DNA of 64,000 bases from Casuarius casuarius (Eukaryota > Chordata > Aves > Casuariiformes > Casuariidae). The first letter of the stretch is position 1. Each line of letters begins with the position of its first letter. Shown in pieces: positions 35,401 to 50,400 of this stretch. The DNA lies in contig PTFA01000017.1 of NCBI GenBank assembly GCA_003342895.1, positions 2,262,402-2,326,401 of the forward strand, written 5' to 3'. Made by a program: the position numbers and the translations under genes. The notes under the pieces are model-generated. The model worked only from the letters and a program-made list of their open reading frames with translations. It was not told the origin of the DNA and searched no databases.

Positions 35401-38400
35401 AATAGATGCCTATTCAATTACAATTAAGCTATACATTTGTAGCAGGTACTCGCATGCCGAGTACATGCTCCTTCAGTGCAGCTGCATACAGTATACATCC
35501 TCACCTCTCCTGCAGATTCTGTCTGCAAGTGTTTTTACTGACTTGATACTGTATAAAACGAGGACTCAGATCAGGATTCAGTTTGATGTATGCTCCCCGG
35601 TTGCTCCCAGCTTCGTAATAGTTAGAGGCAGAAAAAATAGTGATAACCTGATTACAGGAAAAAAAGAAATTGGATTGGCTAAGACAACTCTTTGGGGGAC
35701 TGATTTTTTTTTTTTTTAAACTGATCATAGAAAAATGTGCAGGTTACAAAATGTATATACAAAGTGTATATGAAAAGCAGAAATCAACAACTGTGCAGTT
35801 CTCCAAACTGTTTGCAGTTATCAAATCTGAGGTCCAGGCCTGCATTTCTGGACTGTCACAGGAAGACTTCAGTTTAGACAGCAGAGTGATAACACGCTGT
35901 TCGAGGAAAGCTCTCTCTAAGATAGACCTGATTGTCAGGATCTTTGGTGGCCTCCTGCCACACCATGTCAGAAAGCAAAGCCCAGAAGAGAAATGATTAA
36001 GTGAAATGAAAGACTTCAAGAGCCATAGAGCACCTCTGGTGCTGTATTTACACCTACCATCCTCAGGGATTTTGTTAATGTTCATCTGTTTTCACGAGCA
36101 ATAAATGCATCCCTGCTCCCTGAAGTCATAAAGACGTTTGTTTTCAGACAGCTGTAATTTGTTCTATCATCTACCTAGCACACAAGTCCCCCAAACCCAT
36201 TTTAAACAGGTCACTCCTTTTTTTCTTTTTTTCCTAATTAGGCAGGCCAGTCTGTGGCTGTGTGTGTGAAACTTGCATGAGAAGCTCGCTTTGCATGCCA
36301 GCACCTTACCTTGCCACCATGACCGACCTCATAACCGTCTTGCTTACATTCATGAGACCTGATAAGCATCTTCAGGTTGTACCTTTCAAAAAACTTGGCA
36401 GTGATGTCAGGGCCAAAGTAACAGCCACCTCCTCGACCCTTGTTTGGTACACAGCCCCTTTGGCTTCTTGGATCACTCCAGAGAATATCAAGGGTCTGGA
36501 AAACAGCAGACTCGAACAGGTGAGTACAGAGAGTAAAATGCTGGCCACAGCAAATGCCCCAAAGGGCAGCGAGAAACCTGAGCTAACAAGTAGGTCTCCT
36601 GTTTTATCCCTCTAATACATGCTTCCTCAGCAGTGCATTCTTTTGGCCTGAAACATTTGTTTTATTTACAGTTCTTAAGAGACATTATCTAAATTTTGCA
36701 TTAACTTTTTCAGCCAAAATATAATTTCAGAAATGCACCTCCTTTTACAGCTGAAGTTTCCAGGCTGTGATAGATTTATCAGGAATGGTACATGGGCTAC
36801 TTCAAAAGCTGCCTATGCTTGTTTGTGCAAGAGGCATTTCCTATTTCCCAGCATGTGATAACTATGTGTTCATGGGTTTATCTTATAACTATGGAAATGG
36901 CTGCTCTAAACATGACAAGATTTGTCTTTGGCTTTATTGTCTTTGGTGAGCTCATGTTCCAAAACTAGATTTCACACAGCAGCAGGGTTCAGACATAAGG
37001 ATAAGTTACCATGGTTTAATGTCAGCTAACCTAATAATGCTGGTCAGCAGCACACGTGAGGCAAAAATGTGTTTTGTTTAAACCTCATTGGAAAAGGTTT
37101 AAGGTAACATGTTCTACTTCACATTTGCAAGCAGAGCTCAGTGGAAACTCAGTTACCTGGGGGAGTGCCAGATTTGGGGGTTTGCTTGTGTCTACTACAT
37201 TAGTTTCTAGGTCAGATGCATATCTTGGGAAATTACATTTTCAGAGAAAGGTTTGCTTTTCAAGAAGCAAAACACACCTGTCTATCCCTTAAAGCAGCTG
37301 TCTGAAGAGAAGTTGAGAAAAATAAACAATAAACTTGCACACAAAATTTTCAGCTTCTAAATTGCTGTGCAAATTAAGCTTTCAGAATTCTCACAATTTA
37401 TTAAATTACAGCATGGCAAGAGCTCGGTATATGTTGCCTCTAATATTCAAGAGGAAACTAACATGAAGAGGACAAAAACTTCCCACTCTGAACAATCAGC
37501 CTATATGTCTCAGGAGTTCAGTTTTGCAGGATACTATCAGCATTCAGCTGCCAAAACCACAGCCAAAAAGAAAAGGTGGAGACTATCAGTGACAGTTGCA
37601 AAGTCTGGCTTATTTAAACTGACAGCCACCTAGGTACCAACAGATCCAACCACATGAGGGCATGCAAACACATCTCATGCTGAGCAGTTTCTTCCTCCTA
37701 GCAGCTAAGAAAAACATATTTTAAATCATGTGTACTTGTAAGGCATAAAAATCACAAGTCCTTCTTACCAGGTCTACAAAAAGCATCAAAATAATAATTA
37801 ATGGCTGATTAGCATACTGCCAAGAATGATGGGTTTCTTATTAAGAGATACAGCAGTTCCTCTCAGACTCAAACACACACTCTAAACAGATCACCTGCCA
37901 TTTTGTGTGTGTTCATATGTAATTTGTACCAATTGATAATTGATGTACTCATATGCAATCTGTGTCAATCTGTCTTTAGTTTCACATACTTGTTGCCATT
38001 CCTTCTGGGTGGGCTCTGTAGACCAATCTGGGTCTGAAACTGATGTCGCAGAGAGAAGGCCTGAGCTCATGCCATCCTTCACAAGTCTCTGGTACTCTTC
38101 AGCAATTGCATAGGAAGTGCTCTCTCTTCTAGGGCTGGACCTTGATGAAGATATGTCTCTCCTTTTCCCTGAAACATTCTGATGAGCACTGTATTTATTG
38201 GGTGTGGTACTGGGAACTTTCTCCTTTACTTGATCCTTGATGTCTGTAACTGACTTTGGTGGCCGCATCAAAGATCTCAGCTTAAAAAAATAAATATTGA
38301 AAGAGTTATCAGAGCATAAAGCTGATGCAAAGTCGTCAGCTGAAAGGCACATCAATTGCCCTTGCCTGTACTCAGGATTTAATTCTACTCAATATTTAAC

Positions 38401-41400
38401 TCCTATAATGTCCTGAACTCACAGGTTTGGTGGAAGTTGCAGGTGTTTGGTACTTGCAGCAATTTTGCTTTACATATATATGTGATCAGCCTCTTCAGAA
38501 TGCTCTCATATTCTTAGCAAGATACATGCCCTCATTCCAAGCCATGGTCAATCACAAGCAATACAGCGCTTGTGCTCAGGACAGATGCGTAAATGCCTAG
38601 CTTCACTGGAAACTGAAAATATACCTGTATATTATACTAATGATCAAAGTACATTCACTGCTCTGATACAATAGCATCCTACTAGGTTAATTCAGCTGAA
38701 ATTAATGGAGTACTAGCAAGATAACAGTGAATTTCATGAAGTATTACATCAGGCCCTTAATTGTTAAATAAACTCAACCACCTTCAATATGTATGGACAT
38801 CTGCTATTTTGGAGCTGTGCGCTATGGCTCTGTGAATGCCCATTAATACAGATTCTTCTCCAAGAGTATCTTTTTTTCTCTTTTGATATTTTCTCACACT
38901 AGCTGATTTTTAGGACCAAAAAAAAAAAAACCCCAAAAGGTTCAACTATTCCACTAAATCACACATACCATTTTCCACTGGTCTGAAAGAACTCTGCTTG
39001 CTCATCATTTTAGACAGCCTGCATCTATCATCTTCTAAATTCCTGAAAAGCAATGGTTTCTGCTTTCTCAAGGCCAGGTCTTGAATTCTGATCCTCCTGG
39101 GTCAGAAGGCTCTCCCACCCATGCAGAGTTCAGCCCCTGCCAGTGGAGGGCCTGACAGGCGGAGAGCTTTCCCACACAGCAGATGGCAGAAGCACAGCCC
39201 CAGGATAAAAGGCAGAGCTAAAGAGATGTTCCTAGACTGATTTCTGAAGTGCTCAGAAATGCCTGAGCATTAAGTAATTTTCATACTTTCTGGTTAATGT
39301 GTCATCACTGCAGGAAGGAGGTATCTGAAGAGTTTTAACTATTTTGAAGTTGAGACCCATGTTATTTTACAGCAGCCAAACATTTGGCTCCCAATACCTA
39401 CTGAATCCTTGCTCTCTAAACATTGTTTTTGAAGAAAAACAAGATGCTTCTTTCTTTACTTGTTTTACATAGTATCATCCATTTCCTTTCCTAATGCAAA
39501 CATCTTGGCATACGTACTGCTAAATTCTTTAAAGAAAACAGAAGTAACCCCACGTGAATATGATCTCTTACCTTGTTTCTCTCAATCAAATTCAGGAAAT
39601 CCAAATCGGTGGTGTCCGAAATTCCTCCATGTAGGATAAGAACTTTGCTATCAACTACAGTGGCGAGGGGAAGCCAGCTAAAGACATCTTCCAGAAGACA
39701 CAAAATTATTTTCCCATGGACCTGTAAAATAAACTTTTTAAAATTAGATCCTATTTTTGGCACGTTCTGCTGCTTCTAAGTTCAAGATTTTGTCAATGTG
39801 CTTGCAACAGGCTGTATGAACAGTGCCACTCACTTGTGCAACACCCAGAATTGCAACATTGACAAACATGTTCTGAAATTTCCTTTAAGAACTGCCTGAA
39901 GGTATCTAGAGCATTTCATTTTTCTTTCATCTTCTCTTGTGTTCTTGAGTGGCCTTATGAACGTTATTTACTTTATCACATAGATCTCTGAGCATAAAAG
40001 GCTAACACTTACAATTGTGTTGTCAGTTATTCCACCGAGAATTCAAAATACTTTTAACTACCTTACTAAAATAATTCTGCTCTACACTTATATAAACTGG
40101 TAGGAATTGTCCTTGCTTAGACAGGTTTCATTTTACATGTGCAATGCTGAAAAGAAAGTAAAGAGGAAGGAGCAGGAATCTTACCTTATACTTCCTCAAA
40201 ACTTCTCTTGTGAAGCCATATCTGAAAATAGGACAGCATCATGAGCTGGTTTGCACTATGCCCTTTATGCATGACTTTCTGCATTACAGTGATTGATTGC
40301 CCAGAATTTTCTATCCCTCCTTTCCTCCTGCCATTTCTGTCTCCCTTCAGTTTAAATGTGCTTTCTTCTGCTCTGTCTTAAGAATTGAGTTAAACTGATT
40401 TCTTATACATTCAAAGGATCAGGAACAGAATCCAGACCAGTACTTATTAGAGTGGCCTATTTTTCATCTAAATGAAACAGTTTACCTTCTAGATACCAGC
40501 GAGGAATCTAATGGATGTGGGGTAAAAATTCCCACAAAAATTCCCAATTCCCTAGGGTTTTCATCCTAAATCACTTATGTTTATTAGACATACAGACATA
40601 TTAGATCTATAATGCCCATTTCCCCAAAAGGAACCAGAATTCTGCTTCCTCATTCTTTCAACACCAATATATCCTTGCTGTGAGGGGCATTTTCACAACG
40701 CCCTACCTCTCAGCCTTCAAATTAACCTGTGTGCAACACTGCCAACCAAAATGTGCAGCAAATGGCCGCAGCCTGGAAAGCCCACATTCTTTGCCATCTC
40801 TACCATTACCGCCTTAGTTAATGTTTTCCACTGCTTTCAGAGGGAATTTTCCTCCCTTGTAGACAAAGTGACTCGTTGTTATAAGGTTTTCCTGAAGCAG
40901 CGCTGGGAAAAAAAGTAGCATGTAAAACTGGTTCTCTTACATGGATCATTAACAGAGTTTGAACTGGGCCGCTAACCCGGGTTCATGTCTGTGCTAAAGC
41001 AGCGATATATTCTATGCGCCTGCACCAAGTGACAGCAAGGAGTGCCCTACCAGCCAGGCATCCGGCTAGTTACTGCAGTAGTTTAGAACTGCAGGGACCA
41101 GGATTGCAGAGTTCTTCTCACGTCTAGGAGTTACACTTTCATTAGCCGGAGACATTGGCTGTGATCTCCCTTTGGCAGTGCTGTACAGCCGAGTACAAAC
41201 GTCTGTGTTAGAAATGGGGTCTTGGCTGTTCCTGAAGTGGAGCAGAATGCTGCCTCTCAACTAATGTACCTGCCCTATGTAGAAGTTAAGATATTTACCT
41301 GCCCCTTATGTCTGGGAAATGAGATCTTAGTCAAAAGTTAAGACAAAGAAATGCCTAGGAAAATACAAAGTAAAGAAGGGAAAAATGAAATGTTAACTCC

Positions 41401-44400
41401 TGGTTTCCTGCTTCCATTTTATTGCATGCTCTTATGTCTCTTGCTATGCTGTGGAAAAAAGGCAATGATTTAACTAAAATATAGTCTGGCAATCCACCCC
41501 CTTTCCCCAAGGTTATTACCCAGGTTCCTCTAGGCCCATTGACCACAATAGATTCTGAGTAGGCCAGAGACAAGAAATGAGTTACGAAGTGTTTGTGTGT
41601 AGTAAGAATGTTCTTTGCCCCCTCACACGTTAAAAATGCTGAAATACACCAGAATACCCAGGAAAGCACTATTTCTGTTGTAGAGATCAAATCTGTGGCA
41701 CAGTGGTTAAAGCAGCATTCAAAGACTCCAACATTTCCAACAAAAAAACAAATGCCCTCCAGCCACTAAAATCTACCTCACATTCATCACGTAGTCTTCA
41801 TGGTTTCCTCTGTTCAAGTGTAAATCATTGGGGTAGATAAGAAGAAATGCAAACAGGATTATAAGTATTTCCATAGAATTGTCTCCTCTGTCAACAAAAT
41901 CACCATTAAAGACATAAGGGTTTTTTTCTGAAGGCAGACCATTCTGCAGAAGGAAACAAAAACAAGGAAATTTGGAGACCCTGCTGCGCTACTGTAATGA
42001 AAGAAATAGCATTCCAAATGAGATCACATTGCTAGAAAATCTGCAAGAGAGTCTGCATAATACAGAGATTTAAAATGTAATATTTATTTCCAGTGCTTAG
42101 TGCAGATGTCTCCACACCAGATGACCTGTACAAGCCATCAGAGGAGTGATGTCCTCCCTGACTGTTCTCATGATGCTGTCTCTAATCCTTTTCTCTATCT
42201 ATTAAATTAAACTGACAGGAACATTATTCTTCTAATAAAATATTACTTTTCTGTTAATGCAACTGCTGGCAGGAAGCTATGCACTTACAAATAGAGGAGA
42301 ATCATTCATTTTCAGTGTGAGACAACAAGTTCATGAAAAATTCTCCTATGACTCAAGTTTGAAGGTCTTTATGTTTCCTTACAAAGTAAGAAATCAGATT
42401 TCATACACTTACATGGTTTGCAGTCCCTGCTTCCAAAGTTCCTAAGAAAGACTATAGTCCAGAGCACATTCATCAAAATCTACAGAATCATATTACAATT
42501 GTAGAAGCCACTCTTACAAGGTTTGGCAGCATTGCGAAACATCACACCTGCTGAATAATGCTACTGCCCGAGTGTCCAGCACTTCGTACATTACTATGGC
42601 ATTCCCTGGTATACTGCTTTAATAGGTTTATTGTGGGATGTGCAATCTGGTCAGTGACCCAACTACACGCTTAACTTGAACCCCTTTTTCGTCCCTATCA
42701 GTACCCTGTACTGTTATTAAGAAGGTCAAAATGCAGTAGTCACCCTGATCTCTCGATTCCTACAGCGGCACAATTTTGAATGCTGTAAATACAGCTTGCT
42801 CAGTTTTTGCCATAGCCTCTCCTCTGCTCTCTTCAAGTTAACTTAGAAGAGGCATGTGTTGGCTCTGGGCTCAAAAGGGTGACAAGGTATGAGACTGACA
42901 ATGTGGTGGGTTGCAGTGGTTTAAAAAAGAAAGAAGGGGTTTCAAGAGTGGAACAGACTAGACAGACTCAGCAGCAGCTCATGGAAAAATGGATTAATCA
43001 AAGCTTTGCTTTACAACTAATAGGTATTTGAATTACCAGCAGATTGTCAGCGTACACACAGCCATTCTGCACCTGCAGTGCTCATGGAAAGACAGATCTT
43101 TTCTATCATTCTTCTCCTGGAAAAGCTTAGCCACAACTCTTAGTTTTAAATGAGAGTTTGTTTTGGACTTTCACCTTTGATGTGACATTTTAGTTCTGTT
43201 CCGCGCTCATGCAAAGTTTTTATTTCCTTTTCTGCAGTTTTGACTAGCAATAAGAGCAATACTAAATTAAAGGGTATTGCAGCCTCTGACATGTCAAAGA
43301 GCTGAATAAGGCCCCCTAATGATTAGTAGAAAAGTATTGTGGGGTCACTTGCTGCTGGGCATCATTACTGTATCTTCCGGGCTACTGACTAATTGACTTC
43401 CCTTTGTCATTTGTCTTTTCTCCAGCTTTAGGGCACTTCTATCCATAGCATCCATTTAACAAGCTAACTAAGCAATACGTAATACAAAATTCAAGGGTCT
43501 CAATGAATTCTAGGAAATGCCATAATTCAACAGACTGAATGAATCTTTACAGATTGGTTATTGAGAAAAAGGTAATTATCTTAGCACCACCCAAACTGGT
43601 TTTAAGAATGGTATGCACAGTTACAAGTAGCTTTGATAAGCTATAGCCTGCTAGCTTCTGTGTGTTTGCTGCTATTCACAGTTTGGAGGTTTCTAAATGA
43701 ATTGTGATTAAAGTTCCCTGGACAGAGCCCCATTCTGGAGGAGAGCAGTCCCCACGCAGGCCTGCGAAACACTCCAGCAGCCCAGTCAGGTCCTCCTGGC
43801 TCTGCGCAGAACGGAGTTCACTACCCTCTTCCTGAGGCCACCACTCAGGATCACGCTGCTTTGCTTCAAGGTACAGGTGGTTCATGCCACCTCTGAGAAG
43901 GAAATCCCTTCTAACTTAGAGCTGAGCTGCTAAGGAACAGGAGAAAAATGGATCCCAGAGGCTGACTGGATTTGCTGCTCAGCTGAGTAAACTGCTCACA
44001 GGGGACAGGAAATACTGCGTCTATTCATTTGCTTCTACATAACTAAGCAGCTCTATCATGTGTTCTCTATTTTCTCAACCACTTTGAAATAATAACAAAA
44101 TATTCCCCCATTTTATGTAGTTTGGTGGAAGGAGTCCTCCAGAAGCTTAATGGTCAGTGATTCAGAGGGTGAACTCTAGCCAGTGAAGTCTGTGGGAGCT
44201 TTGCAAACGCATTTACTAGAGTTGAGTTTTTATCTTCACTCTGAGAATTTTTTTCTTTTTGGAACATCCTATTAGAGAGGGAAAAAGAATCATCTTCTGC
44301 CCACTCTGAAAGAGTAGATTTGAGGCTGATTCCTGATGTAAATATAACTACACCTGAGCATCTATCTTCAAAATAGCTCTTTTGTTCCATCCCAGGTGCG

Positions 44401-47400
44401 GTAGATGAAACCAGTCTGAATCATACTCTTACACTGTTTTAATATCCACTTTTGAAAAGGAAGATTGGCTAATTAAAGTAACAGCTTAAATACAGCAAGC
44501 CAAGGATCAGCTAAAAGTTATTGATTCATATGAAAAGCCAAACCCTGTAGAGGTCTGCTTATGCTTAAAATAAGCAGGCTTCAGCTATGCGCTTGGATAA
44601 AACTATGAAGTCTTCCACTCAGCAAATGTTAGTTAAAGTGTATCAAAGCTGGAAGCAGAGGGGAATTGAACCATTTAAGCAGCTGGTTTAACTCATTACA
44701 GCCTCCTCTCAGTGCAGATGAATATATAACCATCAGACACAACCCCCTTCCCACTGAAAATTCAAATCAGAGAGAATATCTGCTACATGAAAGATGGTGA
44801 TTCACGCTAGAGAGAAATGTGAAACAAAATACAGGAAAATTCCTGCATCTTCATTTAAATATACGATTGTGGAAAAGATAGCCCAAGGCTTTTTTTTTTC
44901 CACATCAACAAAACAGAATTGTTTTATTTAACATGAAAAGTGGACAGCTGTTCAAAGCTACATAAATGGTGTCCAAAGCACTTCCATTTTGTGCAAGCTA
45001 CATGACTGCTTCCAAGAGCTAAAAGGCTTTTAAGCAGATAGCACTCCTTTTTGTTTCCTGTAAACAAATAATAATAAAAGAACACTTTGCAGGTACTGAT
45101 GGAAGGTGTAAGTGGGTCTAAGAAAGCTTCTGCATTCATTGTGGAGGGCCAAAATTATCCATGGTGTAGAGTTACATCAGGAACTAAGTTAGTTCCTGAT
45201 TTTAGAAAACCTGAGCCAATACGGAATATAAAACAGTGACAGGACTTTAGAGATATTGCAAGGAACCCTCTTAAGTTTTGGTTCATGCTCCAGCTTGATA
45301 TTTAGAGAGAGACAGATCTCCTGATCTTCTCCTTCACAGTGAGCAAAGAATGCAGAAAAGGAAAAACTATGACAGACCCAGACACCATTCAAATTATTAC
45401 AGGGGGTTTTTTTGTGCGTGTGTATGCACGTGTATGTGTGTGGTGAATGTACCATTCTAACAGTGATGAAAACCACCAGACATAAGTAAGTGTTCTTAAT
45501 TACAAGCCTTGAAGTCAAAATGCTATGTATGTCACAGGACACCTACTTACCTTATAGAATATCAGCAAAAGATCATCCAGTTTTCCATGCAGATCTCCTA
45601 CAGGAAACAAAGATATGATTTTTTTTTTTTTTTTTTTTTTTGGTCACAGAGGAGGGAAGAAGAGAGAAAACTGCAATTATAAAACACGAGTTAGTCCTAA
45701 CTTTTCCCCCATGTTTTCCTTAATAATTTGCTTTTGCAATAAGACTACATCAGCTTCATTTTAAGACACATGCTCAAGTTGCTCAGTGAAATCTGGCAAC
45801 TAAATACTTAAAAGAGTTTATACAATTGTCTTGCATAAAAGTTTTTGTCTTTCCAACCGGATCTGAAGATCAGACCAGTCACACAGTCAAAAGTTAGTCC
45901 AGAGAAATGTAAGATGAACAACCATATTATGAATCTGAAAAACAGAGTATGTCACTAAAAGAGAACAGTACTTCAGAAATATGACAGACCTCTAAATACT
46001 ATGAGATTTAAATTCACTAAGTAGTCCACTGTACACAACACATTTGGGCATCTGTCTGATTCAGGGCCAGGGTTTGATTACAGCAGGTGGGATCTGGCGG
46101 CAAGAGTGTGAAGAACTTTGCCGTGCCTCCATGCCTCAGGGCTAAGGCTGCAGGATGGACGGATCTGGTCCTGCCCGAAAGGCCTCCCCTGAACAGGCAG
46201 ATGGCCTTCACTTGGCGCAAAGGGCCCCTGCTGCACAGCTCCCCTCTGCATACGAGCAAATTTCATGCACACAGAACCAGCCTTCTCACATCTGCAACTC
46301 ATCACCACAAAGGCACAGGACAGCTTTGATATTTGTCTTGTGATAATACGGCTTCACCACCAATGATTAAAAAAAAAGAGAGAGAGGAGGAGACATTTTT
46401 ACCCTATCCGTATGTCTTCTGTGCAACTTTTGACTCATTCAGAGCCTGCTGAAGTCACTCTAAAAACTCCTTTAGGCTATGATAGATTTTTCATTGTGTG
46501 TGGGTGCAAACATTTCAGATGCATGTTTAATCCTCACTACCGTTTTGATATGAAAAAGATATGGGGGAAGGAACACCTTATTTTAAGGAAATCAACATTT
46601 TGGACCTGTTACCTTTAAAAACTGGTCTTTCATCTTTTGCAGAAGATCTTTCTGGTTACAAAAGCTATTAATTTGAATGACAGGAAGGGGAATCCTTTAG
46701 ATGCTGCTTAGTGAGATACAAATAAGAGGAGGTATGCTTTGATTAGTAAGAGCACACTGTGTAGTGAGCAAATATGAACTCATGTTCCCTTGGTTTTGAG
46801 AGAGTTTCTGTTTGCTTGATTAATGAATTATTGCTTATGCAAAATCCCATTTAAACAACCCCTTTCCTGGCAATCAAAGTAGCTGCATAACCACATCAGT
46901 AGTTCTGCGTGTGTCATAGTGCCCTTCCCTGCACCACTTTCCTACTGTACACAACACAGACACTGCTAGCTGCCAGAGTTAATGTCACCATTACTGTTCT
47001 GGTTTGCCACTATCACTCCCTGTGGCAAGTCATGATGCAGCATCCCTTTATCCATAATTTACAAAAGTGTAATAAAACGGATGGGCAACGGGCTCTTAAT
47101 TTGGAGGCCTTTACCTTGTGACACCTCACATCATTCTGTGAGACTAATTCGTTTGTTGTACAAAGACTGATTCATCCCCATGCGTCCCTTTAGAAATGAG
47201 AGTTTATTATATATTTCAATTTATTCCAGACAGTCATGCTGTCAGTGCAAGGTTTTATTTGCCACCCCTATTAAGCTCTCATTAAAATCATTACTGAGTA
47301 AATTACAATGGCTAAGTCTTTTTCTCAGTAAGAAGAGAAAATGGTGAGACTGGCAGCCAGTCATCACACTTGGTGCCTTTTTAGAGATGGAAGTGCAGGA

Positions 47401-50400
47401 ATATTTAAGCTACACTGCAGGGTTAGGTGATTTAATACTGACTCATTCAGAAACACTTAACAAGAAGAGAAAAGGAAAAAGGAGGTGAAGGACTTTCTTA
47501 AAATATACTGTGGGTGACTCAGTAACCTTATTTTACTTGGTTTGTGCCAATTTGCACTTTTAAAAAAGAAAAAAAAGCATCGAGAACTTTCTTGCGATGG
47601 CTACAATTGGAAATGTCCATATCCTCCTCTAACCGCTTAGGGTATCAACCTGCTGCCAAAAGCAGTTATTTGCTCTGGCACCTTACCACAGACAGTTATC
47701 TCCTTGGAGTAGGAAGTTGAAAGATGAGTGATGTTTGGCATCTCCTTAAGAACCCTCCTGGTTTCATGTAATAGCTGCAGTACGTAGCGGGCATGAAGCA
47801 GCTGTGAGAAAAAAAGGGGCGAGAGAAGGGAGACGCATTAGGAGCAGCAATATGTCTGCCTGTTCATTGATATCAGATGCAGGTATTGCCAAGGAAGCTG
47901 TATCAGATTATTTACGCTACAGCCCTCCTTAAAATATAAGTACAGGCTGTGTGGGTTAGTGCAGGAATTAGGAACGTTCATAGGTTTGTTCTTGCTTCCC
48001 AGTGACAGATATATGGCCCTTAATGAACTTGCTTTTATTTCCCTATCTTATTTCCACTGTGTTGTTTTACTCTCCCCACCTACAGAAAGGATAAGAAAGT
48101 AGGTAGTACCACACTGAGAATCATTGCATAAAGTCATCTGTTCAAATTAACTAAAAAGGGATTTACCTCTAGCTGCAAGTTAAAATAAGAAGAGAAAAAA
48201 AAGCCATAAATGAATTTTCAGCAAATTGCAAACAAATGAGAGGAGGAAACTCCAGTAAGGGTGGCCTCATTAATACTTATCTTCCTGCTCATTGTAAAGA
48301 TGTTAAGAGAATGAAACATTCACTATTTAAAGATTGCTCCTTTCTGAAGAGATTTATGCCCCTGCTCCTCTAAAAGTGTTCTTCCAGTCTTCTGCTCTGT
48401 TAATGCTTTTTATGATGATCTCATCAATCAGTGATTTTTAAGGCTTTTAATTCAGCACAGCAATCTCTGAGGAAGTTTGGTATTGGAGACAGCTAGGCCA
48501 CAGATTGACTTTGCAAGACGGATGTTTTCAAAACAAACAAAAAAGCCAATTACACATAATCACTTCCTTAAAAAAATCCTGACCACAGTAAGGGATTAGA
48601 GAGCTGACGGTGAAGTCTGGGTGTTCTCACATAACACGTGTTTTATATCTGTCTACTTGTAAGAGCAGCCTCCACACAAAGTTACAGAAAAGAAAGCATT
48701 ATTTGGTAAATTAAAAACCAAGATAGATTGTTATCACTTACTTATAGTAAATATACTGTTAAGCCTAAATGCTGAACTTTGAGAGGTCCAAAAAGCAATG
48801 CCATATAATGCTCCCCCCGGTCCCATCTTATAAGGGGAGGCAAAGGGGCTTCCTAAAGAACATACACAGCGAATTAGTACCAGAGCCTTTTCAGTGCCTT
48901 GGCAGCAGGAGAAAGAGAGCTCATGAGGTCTGTGATATCACCTTGTTCAGCTATGTTTGCAACGCTTTGTATTCCCTCTCTCCTTTATGGTGGGCTCTCA
49001 CACACTGGAACAAGATGATTAACCCCTGCACCCCAATTCCTATAAAAAGAGGGGGGGGAGGAGCCCTTTGGGCCATGCCTGGAACATTTCTATTTTTAAC
49101 ACAGTAAAAAAGAAGATAACTAGTATCTGGGCTGCCTTAGGACATCTTCCCCCATCCTGTATCCTCACTGCTTCCCATTTCACAGCTGCTGAGGGTTCCC
49201 GTTTCGTGATCACCATAATCTCAGTGCTAAAAGAGGAGGTCCCCAGTAGTCCCTGCCCCCTCCCCAGTGCTGGCTCTGGTGGTCGTAAAGCCAAGCAGTG
49301 AGCCAAACCTGGGAACTAGTCCAGCTGAGAACTGACCATTTGGGGGTTTGTTGGGTTAGCTCCCAGACAGATGTCAGGAAAGGGCAGAGGAAATGCATAA
49401 CTAGGCATGGAAAAGAAGGGAGAAATACCCCCCCCTTGGCACCAGCACAGCCTTACATTGGATTCAACTGATTGTGGGGCTACAGCTTGACAGAGACGTA
49501 GAATGAGGAAAAAGAAATCAAAATAGTTGCAGCTTACCTCTTCGTTCTTGAAAGCATCAAGAAGAGCATTGGCATCTGCAGGAGTGAGGGGGAACTTGAG
49601 TCGTGGTCCATAATAGGAGTCTGGAACCTCAATCCTCTTTTCCAATTCTGTTAAGCTTGAGTCTGTCATCTGAGAAACACTAGGGCTCTCGAAAAAGCGA
49701 GAATCTGGAACAAGAGGGAAGAAAAACAACAATGTAGAAAACCCACCAGTTCCCCAAAGTGCAACAACAGCGTGACCAGAACTAGTGAGCGTAACTGATG
49801 TTTAACTTGCTGCAGTATTACAGTTGTTAGTTTGTTCTTACCTTGTTTACAACTCCAGATCTCCCCAAATTGTTTCATAATACTAAAAGCAAAACAAACC
49901 AGAAAGCTCCAACAGCCAGTAGCTGTGGTCAGGATGTAAAACATTTTGCACTGAGATTCAGGAACAATCTGCTCTCCTAGACACTGAGAAACATAACAGA
50001 GTTTCTTCTCCGACCCCTACAGAGCAAGGAGATTCAAAAGTCATAGCCGATCATTCAATGACCTTCACACATTTATAACTTAATATTACACTTTTAATAC
50101 AGGTTTTAAAAACCCACTTTCATTTTCTCTGCAAGCTGAATACCAGAAGCTCACTGAGGATTTAAAAGGCCAACAACAAAACCTTGTTTCTTCCCAGTGG
50201 CTTGCAAAGCACTCCTTTCTGCTACAACTAGAGACAAGGGCAGCTTTTGGCTGGCTGCCATAAAAGCCTTGGATGAAATAAAGTAAACACAAGCATAGTG
50301 GTAAAAGTAGAGCACAGCTTCTTCTAATTTTGCTGGAGCATGCAGAAAGCAGGAACATTGCTAATTGCTTCAATCCAATATCTTTAATATGCTCTTGAAT

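Larger units (their letters stand above)
32479..49537 (-). other. PPEF1 introns between exons 16 and 4
   Basis: Introns lie at 32479-32909, 32995-33745, 33910-34809, 34917-35504, 35648-36309, 36496-37989, 38281-39571, 39722-40184, 40222-41776, 41944-45550, 45598-47686 and 47802-49537. All have GT-AG ends on the - strand. Contents: one short CR1 piece, homopolymers and a TG microsatellite. No nested gene seen on either strand. Confidence 0.8.

Noticed and set aside
41355..41690. 111-residue - strand frame in a PPEF1 intron
   Set aside because: Neighbouring exons (41777 and 40221) join in phase without it, and it shows no family motif.
45189..45542. 117-residue - strand frame next to PPEF1 exon 6
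   Set aside because: It runs through a TG microsatellite and intron sequence just past a good donor; composition is low complexity.
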